Source: Pedobacter jejuensis (GTDB lineage Bacteria; Bacteroidota; Bacteroidia; Sphingobacteriales; Sphingobacteriaceae). From it: a stretch of DNA of 64,000 nucleotides. Where the stretch lies: assembly GCF_003725795.1 (NCBI RefSeq), contig NZ_RBEE01000012.1:1-64000 (forward strand), in the 5' to 3' direction. Positions 1 through 8,242 of the stretch are shown piece after piece. The notes beneath the pieces were generated by a model. It made no database searches and was not told where the DNA came from. It saw only the letters and a list, made by a program, of their open reading frames with translations. The position numbers and the translations under genes are program-made. Each line of letters begins with the position of its first letter. Position 1 is the first letter of the stretch.

Positions 1-1
1 T

Positions 2-187
2 AGGCAACCGAAGCGTTCAACAAAAATTAACTCAAAAATACCAGTGAAGGAATGGTATGATATAATTGGTGAGAAAACAATAGCAGATGCGGTTCTTGAT
101 CGTATCGTTCATCACTCAATAAGAGTTGAATTATTTGGTGAATCTATGAGAAGGAGAAACTCTAAGATTGAAAACGTATTTTTGTAA
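2..187 (+). CDS. istB: IstB-like ATP-binding protein, C-terminal end (IS21 family), partial
   Basis: The frame is open from the window edge to TAA at 185-187. It encodes about 61 residues including EWYDIIGEKTIADAVLDRIV and RVELFGESMRR, the typical C-terminus of IstB, the AAA+ helper ATPase that assists the IstA transposase of IS21 elements. The Walker motifs and IstA would lie left of the window. Element end repeats follow at 271-317, so this is the right-hand end of an insertion sequence. The family call rests on the conserved C-terminal motif only. Confidence 0.85.
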   Translation, partial: RQPKRSTKINSKIPVKEWYDIIGEKTIADAVLDRIVHHSIRVELFGESMRRRNSKIENVFL

Positions 188-270
188 AATAACAGTTGTT
201 AAACAGGACTTAAAAGATCGATTCTAAAAAGCCTTTTTCCACAACAACTTCTGCTTTTTTCAAGCAACAA

Positions 271-317
271 CTCTGGGGGTCAATTTAAAATTGGCGAAAG
301 GGGGTCAAATTTATTGG
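271..317. repeat. IS21-type terminal repeats (right end of element)
   Basis: Two tandem copies of a GGGGTCAA(A)TTTA-type unit are separated by TTGGCGAAAG: one at about 276-293, the other at 301-317. Multiple short tandem repeats at the ends are typical of IS21 elements, and the istB end lies 84 bases to the left. The exact terminal base is not resolved. Uninterrupted kinase homology begins around 320, so the insertion boundary should lie close to 317-322. Single copies of related sequence recur elsewhere in the window (34222, 38950, 51876, 54392, 58693). Confidence 0.65.
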
Positions 318-877
318 TATATGCACTTACCTTTATAAAAAATGCGACCCGGCATAATCCTGAGCAAGCTGATGATGCAATATTGCGTCTTTCGGATATT
401 ATGAGTTATGCAATGGAGCGAGATATTGAAGGTCTGGCTCCGTTGAGCAAAGAACTCTTTCAGATGGAAAATATTATTCAGCTGAACCAGCTTAGATATG
501 CAAACAGATTACATATCCGAAAGCAAATAAATATCCACGTTGAAGCGGTTTTAACACTGCCAATCATTTTACTTACCATGATTGAAAATATTTTTAAGCA
601 TGGTAACTTGTTGGTTGAAGAACATCCTGCAATAATTGAAATAATTACTAATAAGGATAAAATAAGCTACTACACCCGTAATCTAATTGGGAACCAGGCG
701 CCACCTCAAAGAAACGCTGAAGGATGTGGACTGACGAATGTTAAACAACGGCTGGAAAGCCAATTTCCTGAACATGTTTTCGAGCACAATTCAGATGGAT
801 TATTTTTCGAATTAAAAATCGAATTTCCCACTCCATTAGCTGAACAAAGGTATGAATTTGAGAATTATAATTCATAA
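314..877 (+). pseudogene. LytS-type sensor histidine kinase, 5'-truncated by the IS21 end
   Basis: About 185 residues of the catalytic half of a YesM/LytS-family kinase remain. The stretch TFIKNATRHNPEQADDAILR normally follows the phospho-acceptor His box. The ATPase N-box (ENIFKHGNL) and G-box (GCGLTNVKQRL) are present. The His-containing PHFL motif and the membrane domain are missing. The only initiator here, TTG at 314, lies inside the IS end sequence, so it is unlikely to be a true start. This is a gene remnant created by the insertion. No partner LytTR regulator lies next to it. Confidence 0.8.
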
Positions 878-1182
878 ACAGGACGAGTCAGATTACTGTG
901 GCTGGAATAGCGACTAATGTTGCTATTTCTTATTTTATTTTTCTGATGTGGGGTTTTGGCGAAGGAGTACACTATTTTCCTTCTTTCAACATTCTCGCTT
1001 GAGGCGGATTTGGTGAAGTGGCAAAAAAAAATTACTATCAAAAATCAAACAATTGCATTCGCTACTAATATATGGTCACCAGCGGCAGCCAGCTAAAATA
1101 CGATGCATTTCCTGATATTGTGAAAGGCATTGATACCCCTCTGCTAGATTTAGCAAGAAGCCTACAACCTTTTATTAACCTA
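878..1182. other. Intergenic stretch with decayed coding fragments
   Basis: No intact gene is seen. Two short open stretches on the plus strand look protein-like but are not recognised. One starts at GTG 898, is hydrophobic (ISYFIFLMWGFGEGVHYF) and stops near 1002. The other starts at ATG 1072 (SGSQLKYDAFPDIVKGIDTP) and runs on antisense into the HxlR gene. They may be remains of genes lost after the IS insertion. Confidence that they are coding is low. Confidence 0.3.
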
Positions 1183-1539
1183 CTAAGTCTTTTTTTCTGT
1201 TATCATCGCTTTATGGTTCCGGCCCCAGTTTTTCATCTCTTCGATTAAAGGCGCTAATGTTTGACTATACGCAGTAAGCTTATACGTTATAAGGATTGAT
1301 GAATCTTCAGAAACAGTGCGGGTAATAAGCTTGTTTATTTCCAGTTCTTTTAACTCTTTAGAAAGCATTCTTAAAGTAATTTTAGGAATACTGCGGGAAA
1401 TTTCTCTAAAACGGTTATTCCCATTATTAATCGACATGATAATGGGAAGCTTCCATTTACCGCTTATCACATACAATGTATCTTGAATATGCCGCATATC
1501 CCGTAAACATTCTTCGTCACTTAGTTTTTTATCATTCAT
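1183..1539 (-). CDS. HxlR-family winged-helix transcriptional regulator
   Basis: A 118-residue cytoplasmic DNA-binding protein of normal family length. It has the HxlR signature GKWKLPIIMSINNGNNRFRE followed by a wing helix (PKITLRMLSKELKELE) and the C-terminal segment with LAPLIEEMKNWG. HxlR proteins usually act as dimeric regulators of neighbouring redox or detoxification genes. The gene is divergent from the SDR gene at 1618, with 78 bases between the two starts. That gap holds a 12-base perfect inverted repeat (1545-1583), the likely operator. The usual N-terminal redox cysteine may be Cys11 (EECLRDM). Confidence 0.92.
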   Translation of the reverse strand: MNDKKLSDEECLRDMRHIQDTLYVISGKWKLPIIMSINNGNNRFREISRSIPKITLRMLSKELKELEINKLITRTVSEDSSILITYKLTAYSQTLAPLIEEMKNWGRNHKAMITEKKT

Positions 1540-1544
1540 CTTTA

Positions 1545-1583
1545 TTGATATACTTTAGTATACTGATTGTAAAAGTATATCAA
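1545..1583. promoter_or_regulatory. Probable HxlR operator in divergent promoter
   Basis: TTGATATACTTT (1545-1556) and its exact reverse complement AAAGTATATCAA (1572-1583) are 15 bases apart, with an inner AGTATACT palindrome at 1557-1564. The sites sit between the divergent starts of the HxlR gene (1539) and the SDR gene (1618), the usual place for HxlR-type autoregulation and control of the adjacent oxidoreductase. The arms are seen directly; regulator binding is inferred. Confidence 0.6.
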
Positions 1584-1617
1584 TATAATGATAGTTTTGG
1601 AAAATAAATAAATAGAA

Positions 1618-2481
1618 ATGGAAAACGAATTTACATTAAAGGATACGATTGTATTAGTAACCGGCGGTAGCAGAGGGATTGGGAGGGGTATTGCGATTGC
1701 GCTGGGTAAATTTGGTGCTACGGTTTATATTACCGGCAGACCCCAAAACGCTCCAAATAAATTATCGGGTTCAATTGAAGAGACCGCTAAGGCGGTCACA
1801 AATGCCGGAGGAATCGGACACGCTATTTATTGTGATCATGCTATTGACGATGATGTAGCAGCTGTTTTCGAAAGAATAGAGCAAGAAGTGGGTCATATTG
1901 ATATTCTCGTTAATAACGTCACTAGTTTAGCCAGTGATATTCTTTCGCCGCCGCCGTTTTGGACCAAAAGCATCCAGCTGGCTGACCAAATTACAGTGGG
2001 CTTACGTTCCGCCTATATAAGCAGCTTCTATGCAGCCCCATTATTGCTGAAATCAAAAAAGGCTTTGATTGCAAATATATCTTACTATGGAGCGGTATCC
2101 TATCATCTTGACCCAGCTTATGGAGCTACAAAAGCTGGTTTAGATAAAATGACCTGGGATATGGCTATTGATTTTAAGCCTTATGGTGTTTCAGTAATTT
2201 CTATCTGGCCCGGCCCTACTGCTACTGAATTTGCAGTATCTTTACTTTCTCAAATTGAAGGCGGCGAAAAGATAATGAAAAATTTTGAAACGCCGGAGTT
2301 TACTGGCTTGGTGATTAAGCACGTTTATTTGGACCCAGATGTATTAGCGAAATCAGGCTCCGTACTTATTGGTGCTGAAGCCGCTATCAAATATGGATTT
2401 AAAGATATCAACGGTAAGTTACCACAAGTATTGAAGTTAGGATTGGGATCTCCGGTAGTTTATTTTGAAGTGAACCATTGA
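1618..2481 (+). CDS. Short-chain dehydrogenase/reductase (SDR), DHRS1-like
   Basis: A 287-residue NAD(P)-dependent oxidoreductase. The Rossmann nucleotide-binding motif TGGSRGIG is at residues 15-22, the structural NN at 99-100, and the catalytic triad is about Ser155, Tyr168 and Lys172 (YGATK). The long insertion before the active site (PPPFWTKSIQLADQITVGLR) and overall layout resemble the DHRS1-like SDR subgroup. The substrate is unknown. It is divergent from the HxlR regulator and probably under its control. It starts at ATG 1618. Confidence 0.88.
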   Translation: MENEFTLKDTIVLVTGGSRGIGRGIAIALGKFGATVYITGRPQNAPNKLSGSIEETAKAVTNAGGIGHAIYCDHAIDDDVAAVFERIEQEVGHIDILVNNVTSLASDILSPPPFWTKSIQLADQITVGLRSAYISSFYAAPLLLKSKKALIANISYYGAVSYHLDPAYGATKAGLDKMTWDMAIDFKPYGVSVISIWPGPTATEFAVSLLSQIEGGEKIMKNFETPEFTGLVIKHVYLDPDVLAKSGSVLIGAEAAIKYGFKDINGKLPQVLKLGLGSPVVYFEVNH

Positions 2482-2511
2482 CCTAGGGCACAACCATTTG
2501 CGGCACCATTA

Positions 2512-2670
2512 AACCTGAAAATTAGAATTCATTTAAAACTTAGTGACGTAGGTCTAAAGGTTGGTTTTGCTGATTTATTTCATTTTTCATTAGTTTTTAA
2601 GAACAAGTTTGGAAAAAGACCAAGTGAAGTGATGGGACTTCACTTGCTGTTAGTTTTTCAAACATTGTAG
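2512..2670 (+). pseudogene. AraC-family regulator, C-terminal helix-turn-helix remnant
   Basis: The frame reading KLSDVGLKVGFADLFHFSLV and then FKNKFGKRPSEVMG from 2536 to TAG 2668-2670 matches the second helix-turn-helix of AraC/XylS regulators. The first helix-turn-helix and any sensor domain are absent, and no start codon gives a plausible protein. It is a gene remnant just downstream of the SDR gene. Nothing else is recognisable from 2671 to 2941. Confidence 0.65.
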
Positions 2671-2941
2671 TCCCCAGATGCTAACAATACTCCTGAAGTA
2701 TTCTCTTTGAAACCAATAGCATCACAAAAGCTGGGTGTGTTTAAGACATCCATTTTTAACCAGATAATCTATTTCTTAAAGCCCTCTGAATTTTCACATA
2801 TTAATCTATCAATTGCTACCATGTTGCGATATAGATATACGTAATGCTAGGTTCTAGGTACATAATGTATATTATCTTGATACCACTAGCTAGCATAAGG
2901 AAAACGAAGTGAAAATCCAATAATGTGATCAGATGCCCTGA

Positions 2942-4027
2942 TTATAAAAATCTTCTCTTTAACCAATTTCTCAACGGGATATCATAAATAATCAAAACTA
3001 AATAGGAGAACGCTATTAAAATAATCACGCCAAGTATTATAATGAGATTAATATATGCAACGGGTTTATTTTGGTTATAAAAATTTAAAAATATCCAGAT
3101 AACAGAATAGTGCGCCATGTACAGCGGATAAGAGATTTTTCCGGAAAAGTTACATAGCTTTTTTAAATTGGGTGCCAATGATGCCCCCGCACCCAATGCC
3201 ACCAGTAACGGAAAATAAAACAAAACTACGATCGGTTCAGAAATCCAGTTCCATTCAGAGAATGGCATTATAAAAGCTAAAACAAGTAATGCTGTAATGC
3301 CAATAAATCCTAATTTGTTTTTTATGATCCAATTGAAGCGATAGACTAAAATTCCTGCCAGAAAGGAATAGCTGACCCGTATTCCGCCATCCCAAAACGT
3401 TTTATTATTCCATCCGCCTGTCAATGAGCCAGATTTATATATCAGCCATCCAATTAAAACTGCTGAAATACCGACCATTGCAATCAAAACGTTCCGTTTG
3501 AGCCTGTAAAATATTAATGCATAAAAAAAATTAGCAACGTACTCCCAGAAGAGGGACCATGCAGGTGCATTGAGCGCAAAAAGAGCGAATCCCCTTTCGG
3601 CAAGCACCGGAAAAGGAATGAGCAAAATTGAACTAATCACCATGGGTATAATTTCGCCATAGCCTGGCAATTTCCCATGAGCGGTAAATGGGTCAAGCAG
3701 CATCCCCAACAATCCCAATAAAGTACCCAAAACGACCAACGGATGCAACCTTATTAACCTTAATTTAAAAAATTGCACCCTACCCAGCTTCTTGATACGT
3801 CCGTCATAGCTATAAGCGATTACAAATCCCGATAAACAGAAAAAAAAGTCTACTGCAAGAAAACTATGCCCAATCAGAATTTTACTGTAATCCGAAATCG
3901 TCATCTCTATAAAATGAAATGCGACCACAAATACTGCAGCTATACCTCTCAATCCATCCAGGATTTCAAAATGCTGCTTAGAACCTTCATTATTCATTAC
4001 CATTGATTGTTTAGTGTGCTGATCCAT
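2942..4027 (-). CDS. Acyltransferase 3 family membrane protein (OafA/YrhL-like)
   Basis: A 361-residue integral membrane protein with about ten hydrophobic segments. The family's N-terminal motif ILDGLRGIAAVFVVAFHF is at residues 22-39, and FFCLSGFVIAYSY follows. These enzymes O-acetylate or O-acylate sugars and glycolipids on the cytoplasmic membrane. It stands alone, 475 bases from the SGNH-type gene at 4503. Acyltransferase-3 and SGNH proteins often work together on polysaccharide acylation, so it could modify the product of the downstream glycosyltransferase locus. That link is an inference. Confidence 0.85.
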   Translation of the reverse strand: MDQHTKQSMVMNNEGSKQHFEILDGLRGIAAVFVVAFHFIEMTISDYSKILIGHSFLAVDFFFCLSGFVIAYSYDGRIKKLGRVQFFKLRLIRLHPLVVLGTLLGLLGMLLDPFTAHGKLPGYGEIIPMVISSILLIPFPVLAERGFALFALNAPAWSLFWEYVANFFYALIFYRLKRNVLIAMVGISAVLIGWLIYKSGSLTGGWNNKTFWDGGIRVSYSFLAGILVYRFNWIIKNKLGFIGITALLVLAFIMPFSEWNWISEPIVVLFYFPLLVALGAGASLAPNLKKLCNFSGKISYPLYMAHYSVIWIFLNFYNQNKPVAYINLIIILGVIILIAFSYLVLIIYDIPLRNWLKRRFL

Positions 4028-4502
4028 TCTTTATGTTGATATTAAAGATATTGTGTGTACAACTGGATGTCTAATGTTATTGAGTTTACAAATCAATTGA
4101 TAAAAGATTGTTAGGGTATTTCCATTGATGTGAAAGCTTTCGCATCAGTTTTAGATTTCTGCTTGCGATGCCAGAGAATGGTCCGAGCCTCCTCATAAGC
4201 ATTATCAATCTTTTAAAAAAAAGGTCATTTGAATCCACGCAATTATTATTTGGTTAGTAATAGCCGACTTGGCCGCCTATTAATATAAAATTAGAAAATC
4301 TATTGTTCCGGAAAATGTACAATTTGACAAATCTGATATACTTTATGACTTTTCTACATTAAATTCTAAATTATGTAAAATCAATTCTGTTAATTTTTAC
4401 CTTAAATCCTGTATAAGTATTAACCGTCTCGAAAGCATTTGGAGGCATGCGTAACCGGGTAATGGTATTTTTAAATTTAATTCCATTTTTTAAGTTATAG
4501 AT
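4028..4502. other. Intergenic region with one small unassigned ORF
   Basis: This is a 475-base gap. A minus-strand frame from ATG 4202 to TAA 4086-4088 encodes 38 basic residues (RRLGPFSGIASRNLKLMRKL); the frame is open further upstream but lacks a good start. It may be a gene remnant and is not recognised. The rest is AT-rich with no clear promoter or terminator that I can support. Confidence 0.25.
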
Positions 4503-5600
4503 CTATTTTTTTTCTATATCCACGCTATCCCTAATGCTTTTAAATAATGCATCTGCAAACGCCTTATGTCCCTGTTGGCTGGCATGCCCATCAAGTGTCC
4601 CGAAATCAAATTCTGTTTTAAAGGCTATTTGCGGCTCAAAATAGGTAAGGTGATTGGCCTCAAATATTTTCTTTATCCTGCCGTCCGTGGGCGCATACTC
4701 AAAGGAGTAATAATAAATCTTTGCTTTGTGCGCTGCAAGGCTGTTGGTCAAATCCTTCAACATTTTTATCGTTTCTTCTTCGGTATATTGTACTGGCTGA
4801 ATATTACAGTCGACATTTCCCTTACACCAGAAAATCTGTTTTCGGGCGTAACCTTGTGCTTTATTTCTGCTTTTGACAATTGGGGTTCCAATTATATCCA
4901 GCCAACGCTGGGATTGGTATTTTTTAATGTAATAGTTAACAAAGTATCTGTAGAGGTAAGAGTGATTAAATAAAAAATTACGAAAATCTGTTTTCAAAAG
5001 TTCCTGATCTATAAATTTCTTCGCCTGGCTCAGGTCAAGTCTATAATCCTCAAAGTAATTAATCTGAATGTCTTTATAAGTGGTCCGGAACTTTTTCCCA
5101 TCACTAAAAGGGAACTCTGAGCGGAAAAGAATCAGATCAGGATTTAAACGAAGACATTCGGTATTAATCAATCTTACATTTCTGATTCCGAAGTTCTTCC
5201 CGTCAATAGCCATATTGATGACTTCTACAGCGCGCCCCTCGTCTCTGAACTTTTTTTCCAGCAGGCCAACATAATTGAGCGGACCATTGGTGTTTATCCC
5301 ATTCTCATCTGATGCCCCTACCACAATAATCCGGAAGGTGCCGGGCCGCTTGATGACTTGAAACGGTTTGCCGGTAAACCCGAATCCGTTAATTTGATAC
5401 CTGTTGCTGAACCCCGCTGTCCTTAGAATACCACTTGAATTGGGTTTATAACGGTAACCTAATATGGAATCGGCCTGGTAGTTACACTGGGACCATATTT
5501 GAAGTTTTTCGGTACCCCGTAATCTGATAACAGACTCTCCTATTAATAAAAGAGCTGCAATAACTAGTAATGTCTTAAGTGTTATTTTAAAAATTTTCAT
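4503..5600 (-). CDS. SGNH/GDSL-type hydrolase-like protein, membrane-anchored
   Basis: 365 residues. One N-terminal hydrophobic segment (about 8-22, TLKTLLVIAALLLIG) suggests an inner-membrane anchor with an extracytoplasmic body. Block I appears as VVGASDENG with Ser97 as candidate nucleophile, and the C-terminal block as DGHAS with Asp337 and His339. The order fits the SGNH fold used by carbohydrate esterases and O-acyltransferase partners, but the GDS core is degenerate, so the activity is uncertain. It lies at the downstream end of the glycosyltransferase gene run, interrupted by the opposite-strand PPTase gene. A role in acyl trimming or transfer on the glycan is a guess. Confidence 0.65.
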   Translation of the reverse strand: MKIFKITLKTLLVIAALLLIGESVIRLRGTEKLQIWSQCNYQADSILGYRYKPNSSGILRTAGFSNRYQINGFGFTGKPFQVIKRPGTFRIIVVGASDENGINTNGPLNYVGLLEKKFRDEGRAVEVINMAIDGKNFGIRNVRLINTECLRLNPDLILFRSEFPFSDGKKFRTTYKDIQINYFEDYRLDLSQAKKFIDQELLKTDFRNFLFNHSYLYRYFVNYYIKKYQSQRWLDIIGTPIVKSRNKAQGYARKQIFWCKGNVDCNIQPVQYTEEETIKMLKDLTNSLAAHKAKIYYYSFEYAPTDGRIKKIFEANHLTYFEPQIAFKTEFDFGTLDGHASQQGHKAFADALFKSIRDSVDIEKK

Positions 5601-5790
5601 ATAAATTATTGATGTGGAATTTGTTAAAAATGCTTATCGGTTTTACAAATTAATTAGCTGATAGATAGTGGAGGTTATTACAAATACCACTATTTTCAGG
5701 GGCTAAAACTTTATTGTTAAGGTAACGTGTCTGTCGGTTAAAAAAGTTTCATAAAATTAGCACATAGGCTTTCATAAACTTCGTATTACA

Positions 5791-6423
5791 ATGATCAAAA
5801 TTTACTACTCCTGCTTCACAAAGCAATTTACAGATGAAAAGCTACATCATCTGCTCAGTCTTTTGCCCGTAGAAATCACGGAAAGAATCCTCAAGTTCCG
5901 AAAGTGGCAAGATATCCAACGCGCACTTTTGGGTAAACTACTGCTAAAAAAAGCCCTACTTGATTTTCAATCTAACAGTATATTGTCTGCTATAACCTAT
6001 AATGCCTATGGCCGGCCAAACCTTACGGATCTGGATTTCAACATTAGCCACTCTGGCAATTACGCCATTTGTGCTGTATCTACTCAAGGACAGGTGGGTA
6101 TCGACCTAGAGATGGTCAGGCCAATTGACCTGGCACATTTTAAATCACAGTTTTCCCTTATCGAATGGCAGGATATAATTAAAGCAGAAGATGCCATTTC
6201 AAAATTTTTTTTCTACTGGACCTTAAAGGAGGCAGTGATCAAAGCGGATGGCCGTGGCCTTTCCCTGCCTTTGGATTCTTTCCGCATCAAAGCAACCCAT
6301 GTAAACATACTGAACGATACCTGGTATTATAAATCCCTGAACTTCTTGGATGGCTACCAGGCCCATATTGCTTTCTCGTCTCCACCTCCAGATGGTATTC
6401 TAATAGAACTTGAAACATTTTAG
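5791..6423 (+). CDS. 4'-phosphopantetheinyl transferase (Sfp/Gsp type)
   Basis: 210 residues, of normal Sfp-type length. The family motifs are in order: GRPN (74-77), NISHS (84-88), the Mg-binding GIDLE (103-107) and WTLKEAVIKADGRG (143-156). The enzyme moves the phosphopantetheine arm of CoA onto carrier-protein serines. In this window the targets would be the two PCP domains of the NRPS (Ser1003 and Ser2057) and the free carrier protein at 28972-29217. It is the only plus-strand gene inside the biosynthetic locus and is convergent with the methyltransferase gene, 9 bases away. Confidence 0.93.
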   Translation: MIKIYYSCFTKQFTDEKLHHLLSLLPVEITERILKFRKWQDIQRALLGKLLLKKALLDFQSNSILSAITYNAYGRPNLTDLDFNISHSGNYAICAVSTQGQVGIDLEMVRPIDLAHFKSQFSLIEWQDIIKAEDAISKFFFYWTLKEAVIKADGRGLSLPLDSFRIKATHVNILNDTWYYKSLNFLDGYQAHIAFSSPPPDGILIELETF

Positions 6424-6432
6424 GATCTAAAT

Positions 6433-7041
6433 CTATACTATAATCCCAAGGCCAAGAAACTTTTCGTAATTATAAAATTTCTTATGGGTTTCTTCTGCAA
6501 GATGATAACACGCCTTGTTTACTTCCGGATAGCTTTGTGTATCATGAAACACTGTACATTGGCTATGTTTGGATGCCCATATATCACAATCGTAAGTATC
6601 GGTGAAATTGTGCACAATATCTATGTAGATCAAGTCGTATTCAGAATCGTTACCAGCTATTAAATACCGGAAATCTGATTTAATAAGCTGAATATTTTCC
6701 CAGACGGAAAGGCCTTCCGCGAGCTCATTATAGTTATTGGTGTGTTTACCAGCGTTAACATCACGCTCAAAAGTATCTACGCAGGTTACGCTATAGAAAT
6801 AATTGGAAAGCGCTACTGCCGAATACCCATATTCAGTCCCGAATTCGAGGCAGTTGTTTCGCGGCACTTCGAAGCGGATCAAAATATTAAGTATGATGGA
6901 TTCCAGCCCACCCCAGTGTGAATCATAACGAAGTAGGTTCTTAGGATAATTAAGCTGAGCGAGCTGATATGGAAGAGCAGGATATCTCCTGTTTATTTTC
7001 TCCTCTACGGATTTGTAATAAATGTTTAAAATATCTCTCAT
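6433..7041 (-). CDS. Class I SAM-dependent methyltransferase-like protein
   Basis: 202 residues. The region FGTEYGYSAVALSNYF followed by VTCVDTFERD matches motif I and the acidic end of strand 2 in class I (Rossmann) methyltransferases, and YDLIYIDIVHNF fits the motif IV area. The family is close to the Methyltransf_24 type often found in polysaccharide and natural-product loci. It is the last minus-strand gene of the glycosyltransferase run, 67 bases after the gene at 7109, so it may methylate a sugar or peptide in that pathway. The acceptor is unknown. Confidence 0.7.
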   Translation of the reverse strand: MRDILNIYYKSVEEKINRRYPALPYQLAQLNYPKNLLRYDSHWGGLESIILNILIRFEVPRNNCLEFGTEYGYSAVALSNYFYSVTCVDTFERDVNAGKHTNNYNELAEGLSVWENIQLIKSDFRYLIAGNDSEYDLIYIDIVHNFTDTYDCDIWASKHSQCTVFHDTQSYPEVNKACYHLAEETHKKFYNYEKFLGLGIIV

Positions 7042-7108
7042 ATATATTAATTTAAATGCTATTTATTTCGATTGAGTGCTTGTGGATCCATTTCTATTCA
7101 TTAGGTGA

Positions 7109-8242
7109 TTATTCTCTAGAAATTGACTGATATATATTCAAAGTTTTTGTTGCAGCAAGCGCCCAGGTAAATTGCCCGCTCCACTTCAATCCATTAGCGA
7201 TAAGCATATCTCTTACCTGTCCATTAGATAGGATATTTGTCATGGATTCGGCCAATTCGCTAATATCTGAAGGGTCTACTATTAGACAGTTTTTACCTGT
7301 AATTTCGGGGAGTGCTCCCCTATTGGAAATAATTACCGGACAACCGCATGCCATTGCTTCAAGAGCTGGCATTCCAAACCCTTCATACCAAGAGGGAAAC
7401 AGAAAGACCTCACTCATGGAATATAATGCGGGGATGTCGGCATCTCTGACGTAACCAGTAAATATAATATCATCCTTGTGGCTGGTTTTATCTAAAAAAT
7501 CAAAAACCTCTGAATATTTCCATCCTTTCTTGCCGGCAATAACCAGTTTACAGGGAATGGAAGAACGATTTTTGAAGACATCAAATGCCCGAAAAATTGA
7601 GATCAGATTTTTTCTGGGCTCGATATTACCCAAAAAAAGCATATACTTCTCAGGCAGGTGGTATCTTTCCCTAACATTTTCAAGAGTTTCTATATTGGAT
7701 ACCCTCAAAAATTTGCTATGGATTCCATGGTGGACGACGTGAATCTTACTTGCCAAAATATCTGGAAATTTTCTCATGATATCATCTTTTACACAATTGG
7801 AAACTGCAATTATTCCGGATGCGGCCTTCAATGAACTGCGGAGGAATAGCTTGTAATATATCACTGTTTCATCCTTACTAAACCTAGGAAAATCAAGCGG
7901 GATGATATCATGAACGGTTACAATCGCCGGGATTTTTAGAAGCGGAAGCACATAACCAGGAGAATGGTAAAAACGAAACCCACCTCTTCTGAAATAAATT
8001 GGAAGGAACACGTTTTCATAAAAAATTCTTTTCATCCTGCCTGAAGTGTTAAATGAGATTCTTTTCAATGTTAGGTTAGTCCTTTCTTTCAGGCTTCCGG
8101 AATAATTATGAGACAATAAAACTGTAAAATGATAGTTCTTTGAATTCTGCGCGCCTAGTGCTTCTATAAAATATTCTATTGAATATTGTACACCGGAGTA
8201 ATCCTGGTTGAGCAATAGCCCATTTATCAGTACCTTAGTCAT
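7109..8242 (-). CDS. Glycosyltransferase family 4 (GT-B)
   Basis: 377 residues. The N-terminal acceptor half includes VTVHDIIPLDFP and the donor half begins with MLFLGNIEPRKNL. The retaining-GT4 EX7E motif is at Glu287-Glu295 (EGFGMPALE), followed by GCPVIISNRGALPEI. GT4 enzymes transfer hexoses from nucleotide or lipid donors at the cytoplasmic face of the membrane. The gene overlaps the upstream glycosyltransferase gene by 8 bases, indicating one operon. The sugar cannot be told from sequence alone; the pattern resembles mannosyl- or rhamnosyltransferases of polysaccharide loci. Confidence 0.9.
   Translation of the reverse strand: MTKVLINGLLLNQDYSGVQYSIEYFIEALGAQNSKNYHFTVLLSHNYSGSLKERTNLTLKRISFNTSGRMKRIFYENVFLPIYFRRGGFRFYHSPGYVLPLLKIPAIVTVHDIIPLDFPRFSKDETVIYYKLFLRSSLKAASGIIAVSNCVKDDIMRKFPDILASKIHVVHHGIHSKFLRVSNIETLENVRERYHLPEKYMLFLGNIEPRKNLISIFRAFDVFKNRSSIPCKLVIAGKKGWKYSEVFDFLDKTSHKDDIIFTGYVRDADIPALYSMSEVFLFPSWYEGFGMPALEAMACGCPVIISNRGALPEITGKNCLIVDPSDISELAESMTNILSNGQVRDMLIANGLKWSGQFTWALAATKTLNIYQSISRE

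Noticed and set aside
4566..4973. Plus-strand frame of 135 residues inside the SGNH-type gene
   Set aside because: Antisense shadow of a well-supported minus-strand gene with signal anchor and catalytic blocks.
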